DNA of 64,000 nt, from contig CM042092.1 of NCBI GenBank assembly GCA_023512835.1, positions 12,228,498 to 12,292,497 of the forward strand. Reading direction: 5' to 3'. Positions 36,648-48,769 of this stretch are shown here, piece after piece; position 1 is the stretch's first letter, and the number at the start of each line of letters is the position of its first letter. The notes beneath the pieces are model-generated. The model saw nothing but the letters and a program-made list of their open reading frames with translations. It did not search any database and was not told the DNA's origin. The translations under genes and the position numbers were made by a program. Source of the stretch: Taxillus chinensis. Lineage: Eukaryota > Streptophyta > Magnoliopsida > Santalales > Loranthaceae.

Positions 36648-37054
36648 TTTTAGAATCGGGTAAAAACAAATGTTTAATTACATGTTATTGTTTATTTTGG
36701 ATTCAACACATTAGTCTGGGCTTTTAAAATACATCGTGACATTTAAAGTATTTTTTTTTATACTTACTTCGACTTTCTGTTGAATGATGTATGATAAAAT
36801 ATCGCAATAATTTCTATCTTCACACACATCGACCGTATATATATGCCGTAAAAACACATATGAAATTGGAATTTCTTGTAATTCCCTATCAATGCACACA
36901 TTGAGAAGAGATTAAACCGGTTCGATATTAAAATAACATCATAACCCGAATACCGTCATAATAGACATGCTATCAAACCACGTAGATAAGACTTTTCGAT
37001 ATTACGAAACACTTACAAGGATAATCATAGGACAAATAGACTTTAATACAAATT
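36648..37054 (-). mobile_element. Family A short LTR element, copy 3 (3' LTR and internal region)
   Basis: The minus strand contains an LTR (about 36648-36799) ending CCCGATTCTAAAA. It is preceded by an internal region matching copies 1 and 2: AACCGGTT(C)GATAT near 36916, GGTATTCGGGTTATGATG inverse near 36938, and the AATATCGAAAAGTCTT inverse near 36987. A degraded primer site (TGTATTAAAGTC, inverse at about 37039-37050) marks the 5' junction. The expected 5' LTR does not follow directly, so the copy is broken there. It has no coding capacity. Confidence 0.65.
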
Positions 37055-37699
37055 TGTTATAAATTAGATAAAAGATAATATTAAAATCAAGTAGAAACAG
37101 ATATCAAAGATAAATTAAAAAAGAGAAGAATATCAAGATTCACGTAGAAACCTTAAAACGGGAAAAACCACGGGCAAATAAAGAATAAATTTTACTATTT
37201 TGTGAAGTACAAAAGATGGCTATACGGCTTATGGCTCTCTTACTCCTAACGATAACCCTAGCCTAGGGAGTGTAAAATAGACCGATCAATCCAGTATATC
37301 GTGGAGCGGGAACCTAAGTTAACTTCGTTTAGGCCTGCAAATTTAATGGACAAAGGATGAACTCATCTTGTCCGGTGCAGACAAACCCGTATTTATTTAT
37401 TTAAATATGATAAAATAATTTTTTTACATATTTTATAATTTTAAATTTCAAAATTATATTTAAATGTTTATATTTCTAAACTTTAAATTTAAAATTAATA
37501 GGTTTAGGGTTTATGTATTAACATATTAGGTAGAATGAATAATAAGTTTTAAAATAAATAAACACCGGGTCTGGGACCTGGCCTAAACAGACGCGTGATT
37601 GAAATGGATGTGATTGAAATGGATAGATTTTTTCTCGATCCACGGTCCCTTGAACTCTTCGGTATATTTTACACCCCTACATATGGCTTAATATCATTT
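37055..37699. other. Sequence separating two family A fragments; possible LTR remnant
   Basis: The stretch begins TGTTATAAATTAG. Near 37135-37180 it has ATTCACGTAGAAACC and GGGAAAAACCACGGGC, blocks that resemble inverted Copia LTR sequence. No matching end or target duplication was found, so an inserted Copia-type LTR is only a possibility. Confidence 0.35.
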
Positions 37700-37872
37700 T
37701 ATTAGAATCGGACAAGGCAAAGGCCCAATTATGTCACGATGTTATGCTTGCTAGGCTCATCATATCACCACTCTCTATTTTAAATGGATTGTGACATTCA
37801 AGTATTTTTTATTTTTATATATGTTTTGAGTCCTTTATCCTTCAAATTGATATGAGACAAAGCATTCTAATA
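37700..37872 (-). mobile_element. Family A LTR, copy 4
   Basis: A 173-bp segment, TATTAGAATGC... to ...CCGATTCTAATA on the minus strand. It shares the ATGTCAC and AAAGGCCC blocks with family A LTRs. Directly to the left, separated by three bases, is a degraded primer site (CTTAATATCA inverse, 37688-37697), as at the LTR junction of copy 1. It could be the displaced 5' LTR of copy 3, or an independent fragment. Confidence 0.6.
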
Positions 37873-40425
37873 AAATTAATTATAACAAAAACTATAATTA
37901 AATAAAAATAAAAAATTATCTATAACTATATAATAATAAATTAGCTATGCCAACTATAACAATAAATTTAAACATACTCATATAAAAAACTTTAACTAAA
38001 TTATAACATCAACTTTTATCCCAATAATATTTTTTAAACTGCAACTTGCCTTCAAAGCACACACAGCATCTTTCACCACGATTTACTCGACCAGTGCGGT
38101 GGTCATAGTGATGATGCAATCAAGATTGAATCTTGGATTCAATAATGATGGAAGTAGAACAAGCAGTCGCAGTGAAAAAGGAACCGACATTGACAACGAT
38201 GCATTTCTATATGACTTCGCCTAACAGAGAAGATGAAGAAGGGATTGCAAGGGATGGCGGTTTGAATGTTCATGGAATCGTAGAGTCATTGGCAACGCGC
38301 GCCCAGGATGGAGTTAGGTTGTCTCTAGGATTCTCAAGTGCCTATTATCTGAATTGTCCTAGGTAATTCGAAAACCCACGTAACAATCGATTCCAATGAA
38401 GCTGGCAACCTCCTCCTGTTATTCTACTCACACTGGCTGTTTTCTTCATTTTGTTTCAGAAGATATGGGTAAGGTTATTTTAAAATTTCTATTTAATTCT
38501 CATTAGTTATTTAAATTGATATTATCGTAAATTAAATTTAAATTTATTTATCAATTTAGCTAAAATATATTGAAAATGATATGATTTTTATAACAACTAT
38601 ATATAGTTTTTGATAAGCAATTTCTTTTCACTTTTTTTTTCCATTACTAATCAGCTACTATATAAATCAATTGCCATTTCAGCCACTCTTATGGCAGCAC
38701 AGTGGTAAAGACATCATGTGTTCAGGATATGAGAATAATTTCATTGGAGTACAATGGCTTAACTAATGATAGAATACAATATTAAAGTGATAGGATCATG
38801 ATGACAAATTATGTATGTCATAAGTTACGATGTCTGGATATCTGTGCATTAATATATACCATAAGTACATGTAGGAGATAATTTTAGATAAAAAAAGTCG
38901 TTGATTTTTTCATCCCAGTTACAAAAATTTAAATTATTAATAAATCATCAATAAATTGTATAAAATAATTTGTAATGATCATTGTTCTTAACTTAATTAA
39001 TAAAAAACTAATAATGACATACCGATAGCTTGTGTGATCTTTTTTTATTTTAAAAAATCATATTTATAGTCATTCAACATTAATTATTTCAAAAATATTT
39101 TCTATTTTGGTTGAAGTTTTTGCGACTATTTCCGTCATGAGCAGGGTCAGTGAGTTTCCAGCTTATATTACATATTCAATCGTGCTTCTAAAATTTTCAC
39201 TTCTATTTTAGTTAATTATTTTTATATTACATATTTAATCATGCTTCCTACTTTAGTTAAGTATAAATATTTCATTATTTTTAAAAATATGACCATTATG
39301 CAATATATAATTTTCTGTTAAATTAAGGTCATGCATTCTTTCACATTTATTTTGTTTTCCCCCCATTATGGAACATATACGTCCTGTTTTCCTAATTATA
39401 TTCTTCTTATTGTTTCCTAAACAATAATGTGATTTAAATACATGATAATAAAAACTATATAAGAGTCATAATTTACGATCATCGGATATATTTTCAAAAC
39501 CATAAATTATTAAAATATTACTAGTGAGGGCAAAACACTTATTACAAATGATGAGTCATTTAGAGAGTTATCTACTTTGGGAGTCACTTGTAGAAATAAT
39601 TGGAACAGCTACAATGTATATTTGCTCTCTAATATAATATAGAGAGCAAATACGATAATCCATATTAATAGCAAGGGCAAAAAGTATGTCAAAATTAACT
39701 AGAATATAATAATAAGTTTATAAAAGTGAACTATTATCCAATAAATTTTCGTGACATTGATTTCCAATATTAATAAATTTACTACTAAAGCAATTTGTTC
39801 AAACATTTATGTTGTATTTGTTGCAGCGTGCTGGATGCGATGAGTATAAAATTATCATTTAGAAAAATGTTATATCGTGTTTCTATCTATGAAAATAAGA
39901 TAAAAATATACATAATATGCTTAATAACATATCAAATTTAAATGTGATAAATCAATTCTATTTTACAAGCTTTTCAAAAAAAAACATGTATTCTAATTTT
40001 TCTTTGTATTATTTTTAAAATATATATATTTACAATTTTTATTATTCACGGGAGACTAAATTTATTTTTTCAGTTACAATAATTATTTCCTTTTTTTCCT
40101 CGTATTTATTGACAACTATTTAATAACAAGAGATTTAAATAAGATTGAATAATAGTATTATAGTAAAAATAAAAATAAAATCTTTTGTACACCAAATAAA
40201 TTTATATTACATAAACCATACATGTTATTATATTCTACAAAATATGTAATACTATCATTAATAAAACAAACATAATATGAATAAGAGTATCTCCATCTTT
40301 CTCGTGTTATTTTCTATAAACAATCCTTTAGAAAAGATACTGATGACCAATCATGTGTGGGAATCATTCGAGCATATAATTAATTATAAGCGATAAAATG
40401 AACGAATTATACACACACACACACA

Positions 40426-40456
<31 letters not shown>

Positions 40457-42330
40457 TCATTAAAGAAATCATATATAAATATAATAAAGTCGATTGCAGC
40501 GGATATGATACAATTATGTTGATATGATGGAACCCGTATAAAATATGTAGCAAGGGGAAATATATGTTACCCACCACTACTGATATACCATATGCGCTGA
40601 TCATTGAACTGCGCAAAGACGATTTTAGACGTGTAGTGCGACTCATGAACAAGCACCTTTCTTTTTTTTTTTTTTTTTTGAAGGATTTTAGATTAAACTA
40701 AATCGAAACCAATGATCAAGCGATGGTAGGATATCCTATTTGCTGATCTTTTAGATTATTTAATAATTAATAATTAATGAAGCAATGGGTCCGTGATTAG
40801 ATCCTGGGGCAAGCGGCCATTGGGTTTATTCATGAACAATAATATAGGGATTAGATTAGGAAATCACATGGAAGGAAGGTTTGGAGGTAGCGATCGATCG
40901 GGATGGGTTCGATACAAGTCGCAGTCGGCATGTCAAGGAAAATATTAGTTATATTTTATAAATGATAATTTTGTGTAAAATATGAATTATAACGTATTTT
41001 ATCATAAAAAAACGAATGAATCATATTCATTCACGTTAGTTATTATTTTATAGGTGATATTAAAATTATTTTTTAATAAAAAAATTCATTTGTTAAAATT
41101 AAAATTAGTGAATTAAAATAAGGGTCTGATTGGAGAGAATAATATCTATCTATTTCTGATAATTACAAATCATAGGTGGCCTATTAGGGGGTGGAGGTCT
41201 AGCTGAGAGAACATACATGCTTGGTCCTCAGTTGGTCCCTCTCTTCTCTAATCATGTCGCTACCTCTCTCAGCTTCCCTCGTACACATGATGTTTCTTTC
41301 ACAGTCGCCATGTTTCCACCTTTGGCGCATCATTAGATATTGTTTTTCTTTATTAGGGAGAGAATCTATCGTATATTTGTTGCTTGATTGGTTTTTTTCC
41401 CGTCTCTCCTCTCCATGTACACAGTGGTGTGAAAAGCTGTCCAAAGTCTCATGCATGTTGAATAAGATAAAACTGGAAAATTAATGACGCACGAAAAGCT
41501 TAAGTGGTCTGTCTTCTTCCATCATAATTACCATAATATTTTTTTGAAATAAATATTTAAAGAATATGGTGAAAAATATGATTATATCTATCTTGGTTTA
41601 TAAACCCTTATAATCACTCTGATATCGTATACCCAGTACATATAACATTTCCTACACCGTCATTAATGTTTTTGTGACATTTAATCGTGATTTAAAGTTT
41701 AGTAAGCATTATAATAATTAAAAATCAATCATAAAAGCGTTGTAGAAAATATTATATATAAGATTATAGCTTTTAAAAGAAAAAAAAAACGAAGTCCTCG
41801 ATCGGTTAATAAATGTAAGTGGATGGAAAAGACAAACACATTCCCACAATTTTAGTAATTGTACCCTTTGTTTTGGAAATAATTATTACTTCTATTGTGC
41901 CTTTCAGTTAACCTAGCTTTTGATATGTCACTTTTTGACATCTAGAGTTTATACGTTATTTAAATTATTTATTCCCGCTAACTTTTAATTATATATATAT
42001 ATATACATAACTATCTGGATTGGAATTAGTCGTGTACAGACTAAGAATTTCAATAATCGCTTTTTGACTCGATCAGTGTTCCTTATTAACACCGGCGCGC
42101 ATATATATCAGATTTGGTGATCACGAGTTCAATTCCATATATAACTATATAAGACACGTACGGCAAGAAACCATACCATCTTTATTCTTGAACGATACAT
42201 ATATAGCAATGCTCTTCAAAAAGTAAGCATAGAAACTATAATACGTAAGAATACTATACAGAAGAAGAATAGTATTGGTAAAGGCAGCATGATTAAATAA
42301 TCAAAATTAAGAACAGAGAGCACAGGTGCT
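37873..42330. other. Intergenic region upstream of the ERF gene
   Basis: No gene is supported in this 4.4-kb stretch. A 77-codon ORF at 38133-38366 lies in a locally GC-richer patch (38090-38460) and might be a gene fragment, but it has no domain I recognise. Opposing ORFs at 41199-41484 lie in a CT-rich patch and look incidental. A compound microsatellite is at 40410-40456. Confidence 0.45.
40410..40456. repeat. Compound palindromic microsatellite (AC)n(TG)n(TA)n
   Basis: A run of AC units passes directly into TG units and then TA units. The AC/TG part is self-complementary and could form a hairpin. Confidence 0.9.
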
Positions 42331-42332
42331 TC

Positions 42333-42395
42333 TATAAAGGACCACACGATTAGTCGAAGAGGGACCATATGACTAGCTCTCTCTCTCTCTCTCGC
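42333..42395 (+). promoter_or_regulatory. Core promoter of the ERF gene (TATA box and CT-rich 5' UTR)
   Basis: TATAAAGG at 42333-42340 lies 103 bp before the ATG. A CT-repeat (42376-42393), typical of plant transcription-start or 5' UTR regions, follows about 40 bp later. This is inferred from position and composition. Confidence 0.5.
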
Positions 42396-42435
42396 TCTGT
42401 GAAATTCAACAAATTAATTAAATATATAGTTCACG

Positions 42436-43458
42436 ATGAACCCATCTACTTCAAGTCCTTGCTCTACACCAGCTAGTTCAAAGAGCAAAAGGAAACTTGG
42501 AGATCAAGTAGAGCAGCAGGAACGCAGGAGCAGCACTAAGTTTCTGGGGGTCCGGAGGCGGCCATGGGGGCGGTATGCGGCGGAGATTCGAGACCCGTCG
42601 ACCAAGGAGAGGCACTGGCTGGGAACCTTCGACACCGCGGAGGAAGCCGCCCTCGCCTACGACCGTGCATCCCGGTCCATGCGGGGCACCCGCGCTCGCA
42701 CCAATTTTGTCTACTCCGACATGCCCCCTGGATCCTCCCTCACTTCCATACTCTCCCCGGACGACCACCAACAACTTCTCACAGCCGCCTTCTTCGCTCC
42801 GCTTCCACCGCAACAAATACCTCCCGCCTCCAATCCCTTATTCCAGCAGCAACAGCAACAACAACAGCTGCTGCAGGATCATCATCATCAAAAAAATACT
42901 ACTGCCACCACCACTCCATACAATTTCAATAACTGTTTCCCGTCACCTAATGCTGTTGCCGCTGACGAGTGTCCGGACCAGAAAAAGTACTACTTGTGGC
43001 CATCTTCTGCCACTAACAGCACCACTACTCTTGCGGCTGTCGATTACAACTACACGTTATATAATCACCAACAAGTCGTTCCACAGCTACAAAATGATAA
43101 TTATGGCTCATCATCGTCCTCCTCCTCGGACCTCCCTCCTTTCCCTCCCGACATCTCATCCTCGGCTTCTCTTATGACTTCCAATCCCGGATATTTGTAT
43201 TCTGCCAGAACTACTGAAGAATCCTTGATTCCTTTCGGCTCTTCATCCCAACCCGAGGCCTCAAACATTGCATACAATATGTCAACAACCCCGAGCGCAG
43301 CAGCAGATGTGGAGGGTGGTGGGACATCGTGGTACATGGGGTTTGATTGTGGGGAGTACATGCACAGCCCGCTTTTTGGTCGGATGCCTCCCGTTTCTGA
43401 TACCGTCCCCGCCGCCACTGCCTTCGATTTTGATTTGGACTCTCCCCCTTATTCCTGA
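42436..43458 (+). CDS. LEP: AP2/ERF transcription factor, LEP/ERF086 type
   Basis: A single-exon ORF of 340 residues. The AP2 DNA-binding domain is at about residues 36-92, beginning [18 protein letters not shown]. It includes [19 protein letters not shown], the Ala and Asp that mark the ERF branch. It is preceded by a Lys/Arg-rich stretch (KSKRK) that may serve as a nuclear signal. The flank [11 protein letters not shown] and the C-terminal block [15 protein letters not shown] (about residues 308-322) are features of ERF group VIII proteins near LEAFY PETIOLE and ERF086, which act in leaf and inflorescence meristem development. The middle is low complexity: eight Gln at 137-144, His, Asn and Ser runs. 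At 340 residues it is longer than Arabidopsis LEP (about 211), with the extra length mostly in these tracts. The start has no in-frame upstream alternative that extends a domain. Assignment to LEP rather than ERF086 is uncertain. Confidence 0.93.
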   Translation: MNPSTSSPCSTPASSKSKRKLGDQVEQQERRSSTKFLGVRRRPWGRYAAEIRDPSTKERHWLGTFDTAEEAALAYDRASRSMRGTRARTNFVYSDMPPGSSLTSILSPDDHQQLLTAAFFAPLPPQQIPPASNPLFQQQQQQQQLLQDHHHQKNTTATTTPYNFNNCFPSPNAVAADECPDQKKYYLWPSSATNSTTTLAAVDYNYTLYNHQQVVPQLQNDNYGSSSSSSSDLPPFPPDISSSASLMTSNPGYLYSARTTEESLIPFGSSSQPEASNIAYNMSTTPSAAADVEGGGTSWYMGFDCGEYMHSPLFGRMPPVSDTVPAATAFDFDLDSPPYS

Positions 43459-44273
43459 CTATCTTTTTTTCAACGAAAGCTATAAGGTCGATCGATTGAT
43501 GCACCCTACACCGCTACACGTACGATGGCACAACCATGAATTTGAGCGTCGGGTGAGGATTTGAGTCCTGCTGTGTGCGTGTATGATAAAAAGTCAGTCC
43601 GAGGGCGCCAGCTGCCTACAACATCAACATTATTTGAAGCAATGTTTTGGTCAGGGTGGCTGTCCATTCCTTCGCTTCTAGCAATGTTGTTGTTTCAACT
43701 TTCAATTTCGTCGTATGTGGTTTGTTTCAAGTGTTTGCGCGCGCGTTACGTGCATGTGATGTGGGTCTTTCCTTTTCTCCATCTCAGTCGACGTACGACG
43801 ACAGATACCTATCACGAATATAACTGTTTCTACATATGAAATGTATTTTAAAATTGCAGCTTTCACCTTCAATTTCCATGGGCTTTCGTCAGCTCCCCTG
43901 CAGGGTGCCTACCTACTTTTTGTGTGTGTGTGTGTGTTTTAGTAGGCATTTGACGGCAGGAATCCGTCTCTGTGCCCGCTAGCTGTATTAATTTAATTTA
44001 ACCAACGGTTGCAATGTGCGAAGCCAAATGCTGTTCCCGCCGCTACTACTACTTCATTATACTACATATCCACAATTCACACCCACTTCGGGGCCGTCCG
44101 TTTTTATTTTTATTTTTAAATTCCGTTTGGTCATGTTACTTTTACAAAACTTACTATTATATTTACTGTTTTATTAATTTAATTATATATATATATATAT
44201 TATATTCAATGAAGAAGTATCCTCTTCGCTTTTAAAATGTAAAATAGCTTTAGTTAATTAACTAATACCTTTA

Positions 44274-44324
<51 letters not shown>

Positions 44325-46226
44325 GTAAGTCAATCCTGTCAAAAATAACATGCATCAAATAATATTAATTAATCAATCAGCTCATTTTCTTTAGATAATT
44401 GGCACGAGAATACTTGGATTAGTATAAATAAATAAAATTTTAAAAAATTAATAATATCAACCCAACAAAAATATTTTTATATATGATTTACTTGCACAAT
44501 GTACCTGTATGCATTGTTACTCTTTTCTTTTAACATAATTAATTTTTTTATGTTTTGGTTGGAACGAAAATGATTTTATTTTAAAGTTTGAAGTTTTGAT
44601 TACTTTAGAGTATTTTCAATTCATTAGTTATATGAAAAGTTATAATAAAATTTTACTTAAATTTATCTCAAATCTATTAATTAACTATATAAAAAGCTAT
44701 AATAAAAAAATTATTTAAATTTATATAAATTTTAAAAGGTATAGCCTTCATTCTAATAGCCTATACCTAAACCTACAATGCTCCCCACACAAGAGAATAC
44801 TTTAGCAGTAATGTCGTACTCCCTATGCTTTCTCACATGAAGACGAATACTTCTTTTCCCTCGTGGCAGTAAAGGATTTGGGATTTGGAGAAGATATAAG
44901 ATAAGGATGAATTGAAAAAAATAATAATTAAGAAAAAAATAAATAATGTATTATTAGTTAAAAATATTACTGTAGCTTTAGCTAATTAATTTAGTTAATA
45001 AAAACTAAAGATGGTCTTGTACTGTCTATTTTATAAAAGACATATTTATTTATTTTATTGGTTTTTATAGTTTTCGTTGGGTTTGTTTATTGGAAGATAT
45101 ATGTGTGTGTGTGCTGGGATTATTTTATTTCATTCAAATAATAAATATATTCGTTCTTAAGCTACGAAGAAACACCAATAAGAGTTGACCGACCCAACAA
45201 AGGTTACGATTGTTTTAAAAAATTATCAGATGAAAATTTATTATTAATAATTACTTTTAAATTTATCATATTTATTGTTTTTAAAAATAATTTTATTTTC
45301 AAAAGTAATATTATCTTACCAAAAACGAATTCAAAAAAAATTATTATTTTTAAAATATATTTTAGCTTATTTTAGTTTTTAATAATAATAATAATAATAA
45401 TAACGTTTCATAGTAATTAGTAAATAAGCGGTAACCCAGATAAGTTTTCGAAGTGTTTTCAGGAGTCTTAATCGGGTCTGAAAACAAGAATCTTGTTCTG
45501 TCCTCAAGGGTCAACCTCTTTCTCTTTTTTTTTTTTTTTTTCTTTAATAATAATCCGTGCCCCAATTGTCAAATAAGCCCAAGCCGAATCCGTGCCCCAA
45601 GCGCGTGAGACTCAGCAATGTGAGTCTCAAAACAAGATTTAATATATTTTTAAATCTTGAGTTCTAATTCTCTGCTATATAATATATAGTTTCTGAATTT
45701 ACTATATTTAATCCATCAAAGACATATGTAATGTTGATAAAGTCCATACTATATGTGATACCAATTTTCTTAATCTTTTATTAAATTTTTTTATTTATTC
45801 TTATCATAGTAGTTGAGTTATTTTATTATTGTAATTTTTTGGTTATTTCATTATTATTAGAATTGTGATTGGTTTGTTCCAAACGGACTTGATTGTTGTT
45901 TTGCTAAAATATTATTATAAAAGTGTTAAAAAAATTATTTTTTTCTTTTAATTTTATTTATAGATGATAATATATTCTCTTAAAAAAATTCAAATATACA
46001 AAATTTAAAAACAAAATGAAAATACTCACAATTTCAAAATATTCTTCACGGCATCATCGTCGTCTCCGGCCCAATCATCATTCGGATTCACAAACCACGA
46101 GGGGATGACCTTGAGGCTTCGTCACGGCTGACGAGGAGGCGGTGGATTGGCCAAGCAGATCTGATGAAGCGGCTAGAGCTTCAGGCGCGGACTGCGGAGG
46201 AAGAGGAGGAGACCCAATCATTTTTG
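43459..46226. other. 3' flank of the ERF gene and intergenic sequence
   Basis: The first few hundred bases probably include the 3' UTR. A GT run sits at 43920-43938 and a TA microsatellite at 44276-44321. No other gene is supported. ORFs at 43561-43839 and 44014-44235 have no domain. Confidence 0.5.
44276..44321. repeat. (TA)n microsatellite
   Basis: About 22 uninterrupted TA units. Confidence 0.95.
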
Positions 46227-46380
46227 ACAAGAATAAATATTTGCCTCATGACATCTGTAATCATAAAAGATTAAACGGTTATGATTTTTTTTTCTCCTCC
46301 GATGAATTTATAGGCTGTTATGTCGTCTCATCATGGTTACTCAAAGATTATCCAACCCCGATTATACCTAACTCTTGTTA
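46227..46380 (+). repeat. Dispersed repeat D, copy 2
   Basis: Matches 3760-3922, including the shared end CAACCCCGATTATACCTAAC. It lies directly after a GC-richer patch (46050-46210) that has no counterpart in copy 1. The class is unknown. Confidence 0.6.
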
Positions 46381-46936
46381 AACGTAATTCATTTAAAAAA
46401 TTAAAATTTTATTTTCAATCAATGAATAAATTTGGTACACACAACACGAGTTAAAAAAATCTCTAATCTCTCCATCCGGTTATGTAAAAACTAAAAACTA
46501 AAATAGAATCTCTGGAGTTTATCCAGTAAATTCTTAATAAATAAAAAGCATGAAAAATAATTGAAATGTAAAAGATTTTATAATAAGAGAAACATAATAT
46601 TTATTTCTTAAAACAGTAACGTGAACTCAAAAAGTGAATGTGAATGCTAAAGCGTAATTTATAATTTTGTATTATATATTATTCTTGACTGGTTTGGTTT
46701 GGAGACTAGTTTAGTTCACGTGAAAATTCAATGTGTACGGACCATAAAATAGTTTTTTAAATAATTATTTTATTTATTAAAGTATTCACGTCGGTTTATA
46801 ATTTTATATTTCTTTTTTAAAATAAATAATAAACAATCATAAAGAAAATAAAATTCTGTCTAAAGTTAGATTGGATTAATTCATGGACCATAATATAGTT
46901 TTTTAAATAATTATTTTATTTATTAATGACTTATCT
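46381..46936. other. AT-rich intergenic sequence
   Basis: No gene or element is visible. Two similar short blocks, ACCATAA(T)ATAGTTTTTTAAATAATTATTTTATTTATTAA (near 46741 and 46885), form a short direct repeat. Confidence 0.5.
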
Positions 46937-47600
46937 TAGGGGTACTACCTTGCTATAGCGGGGTCTACCTATTACCGTACCCCGCCTCCGCCTAAGCGGG
47001 TAAATTTTTTTTAAAACCGTACCCCCGCCCCATGTATAGGTGGGACGGGGTACCCTGTCTTATGGCGGGGTTAGCGGAGGAAGGTTTCATTCGCTGCTCC
47101 CCGCTATCGCCTTTTATTAATCTCTCTTAAGATAATTTTGCCTTTTGAAGGCTCGATGGAATAGTTGATACGAGTAATTCGGATACTATCGGGGCAATCA
47201 ACCTATTACCGCTTCCCCGCCATCGCTTAGGTTGTAGATTAAATTTTAAGATTGGATCCTGTTCCATATGTAGACGGATAGATTATATCGTTATTTAATG
47301 TCTGCGAATGAGGTTTCATTTGTCGCATCTTGTTATTATTTTTTATTAGATCTGCTCATATCAATAATATTGGCTTAAATCAAATTTTGACATCATTTTT
47401 AACCTAAAAATTATCAAAAATAATTTAATTTTATAATAATAAATATTATTTAAAAGCTATCAAAAATCATAAATAATAATTAAATAATAATATTTAAAAT
47501 ATTATAAATATTTTTAACCTATTACCGCTCTTCATTTCCGCCCGGCATGTAACGTGGTTTAAAAAATCGCATGCTATTGTCTGAGCACGATAACCCACCC
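46937..47600. repeat. Dispersed repeat C, copy 2
   Basis: Aligns with 33957-34665 in the same orientation and keeps the same alternation of GC-rich blocks (TATAGGTGGGACGGGG near 47033) and AT-rich linkers. The two copies have diverged by both substitutions and small indels, so both are old. Confidence 0.7.
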
Positions 47601-47942
47601 CTAGCTTACCTTATCTTAATTTCCAACATCTTGGCACACGCAGCAGCAGTAGCCGCAAACTTACGGTAGCCCTCGCATGCTCTTCCTCTCTTGTTTTCGG
47701 TGCTTCTCTCATTGTCTCACACCAGACGAGGGACGAATGACTAGCATCTTGGCACATGCAACGGATGCAACACAATTACAAACCTGCGAAAGCTCTCTTT
47801 CTCTCTATATCTCCTTTTTGGCGCTTTTCTCCTTGTCTCACTGGAGGCCTCGTTATTTTATAATCAAGATAACTTTTTTTAAGTTATATAATTTATTTAC
47901 AACCATTATAATTAATAATATAATAAATTATATTATTAATTA

Positions 47943-47980
47943 ATTTTAATTTTAATTATATATATAATTAAAATTAAAAT
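47943..47980. repeat. Perfect 38-bp AT palindrome
   Basis: The sequence built from ATTTTAATTTTAATTATAT and its exact reverse complement has no spacer. It could extrude as a cruciform. No function is evident. Confidence 0.9.
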
Positions 47981-48133
47981 TTAATACCTATAAATTATAT
48001 ATATATATTAATTTTTTAAAAATACACGGGTAACCCTTGATTTATTTATTTTCTTCAAAGGAAAAATTAAATTAATAAATAAAATGAAGAAATAAACAAA
48101 TAACGTTAGTAAAAGGCTGAAAGCTACCTGGGA

Positions 48134-48139
48134 CACGTG
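48134..48139 (+). promoter_or_regulatory. G-box upstream of the PTC52-like gene
   Basis: CACGTG (in ACACGTGA) lies 89 bp before the ATG. G-boxes are bound by bZIP and PIF-type bHLH factors and are common in light-regulated tetrapyrrole genes. Its role here is inferred from position only. Confidence 0.45.
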
Positions 48140-48227
48140 ATGTTGAGTTTGTGTGGCCTCAGGCCTGGCCTTCTCGTCCTCTCTTTATCTAAATTGACTC
48201 TTCCAATGTATCTGTGCTTGCGGGGAC

Positions 48228-48717
48228 ATGGCTCTGCTAATCAGCCCAATTCTGTGTAGATCATCGACCCTACACCATAACGTCGCCAGAGAAAGGGGCG
48301 GTGCTGCTAGAAGCGCCGCTGCCGTTTCGCTGCTCTCGCTGCAACCCAAGTCCAAACCCAAACCGAAACCAAAACGGCCGCTGCCATTAAGGAAACAAGA
48401 ATGGACGAACCTTGGCGCGGTCGCAGGAGATGGGACGGCTGTGGTCGCCGGATATGAGACTTCCGTCCAGGAGGATCGAGCTTCGGCGGAGTACGAGTGG
48501 ACGGAGGAGTGGTACCCTCTGTATCTGACGCGCGACGTCCCTGATGACGCTCCCTTGGGCCTCACTGTCTTCCACAAGCAGATTGTATTGTACCGTGACG
48601 GCGCCGGCCAACTCCGCTGCCACGAGGATCGCTGCCCCCACAGGTAACAACGGACCCTGCCGTTACCCACCTCGGTTCACCACCTCAATTCCATGTATTC
48701 TTCTTCCTCTTCTTGTT

Positions 48718-48769
<52 letters not shown>

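Larger units (their letters stand above)
47601..48227. other. Intergenic sequence and promoter of the PTC52-like gene
   Basis: Contains a perfect AT palindrome (47943-47980) and a G-box (48134-48139). The ORF at 47677-47943 has no domain and is not called. Confidence 0.5.

Noticed and set aside
42478..43564. Other-frame and antisense ORFs over the ERF gene (up to 200 codons)
   Set aside because: They are shadows of the ERF coding sequence, which alone carries a conserved domain.
48185..48670. 161-codon minus-strand ORF over PTC52 exon 1
   Set aside because: It is antisense to the GC-rich transit peptide and Rieske-coding exon and has no domain.
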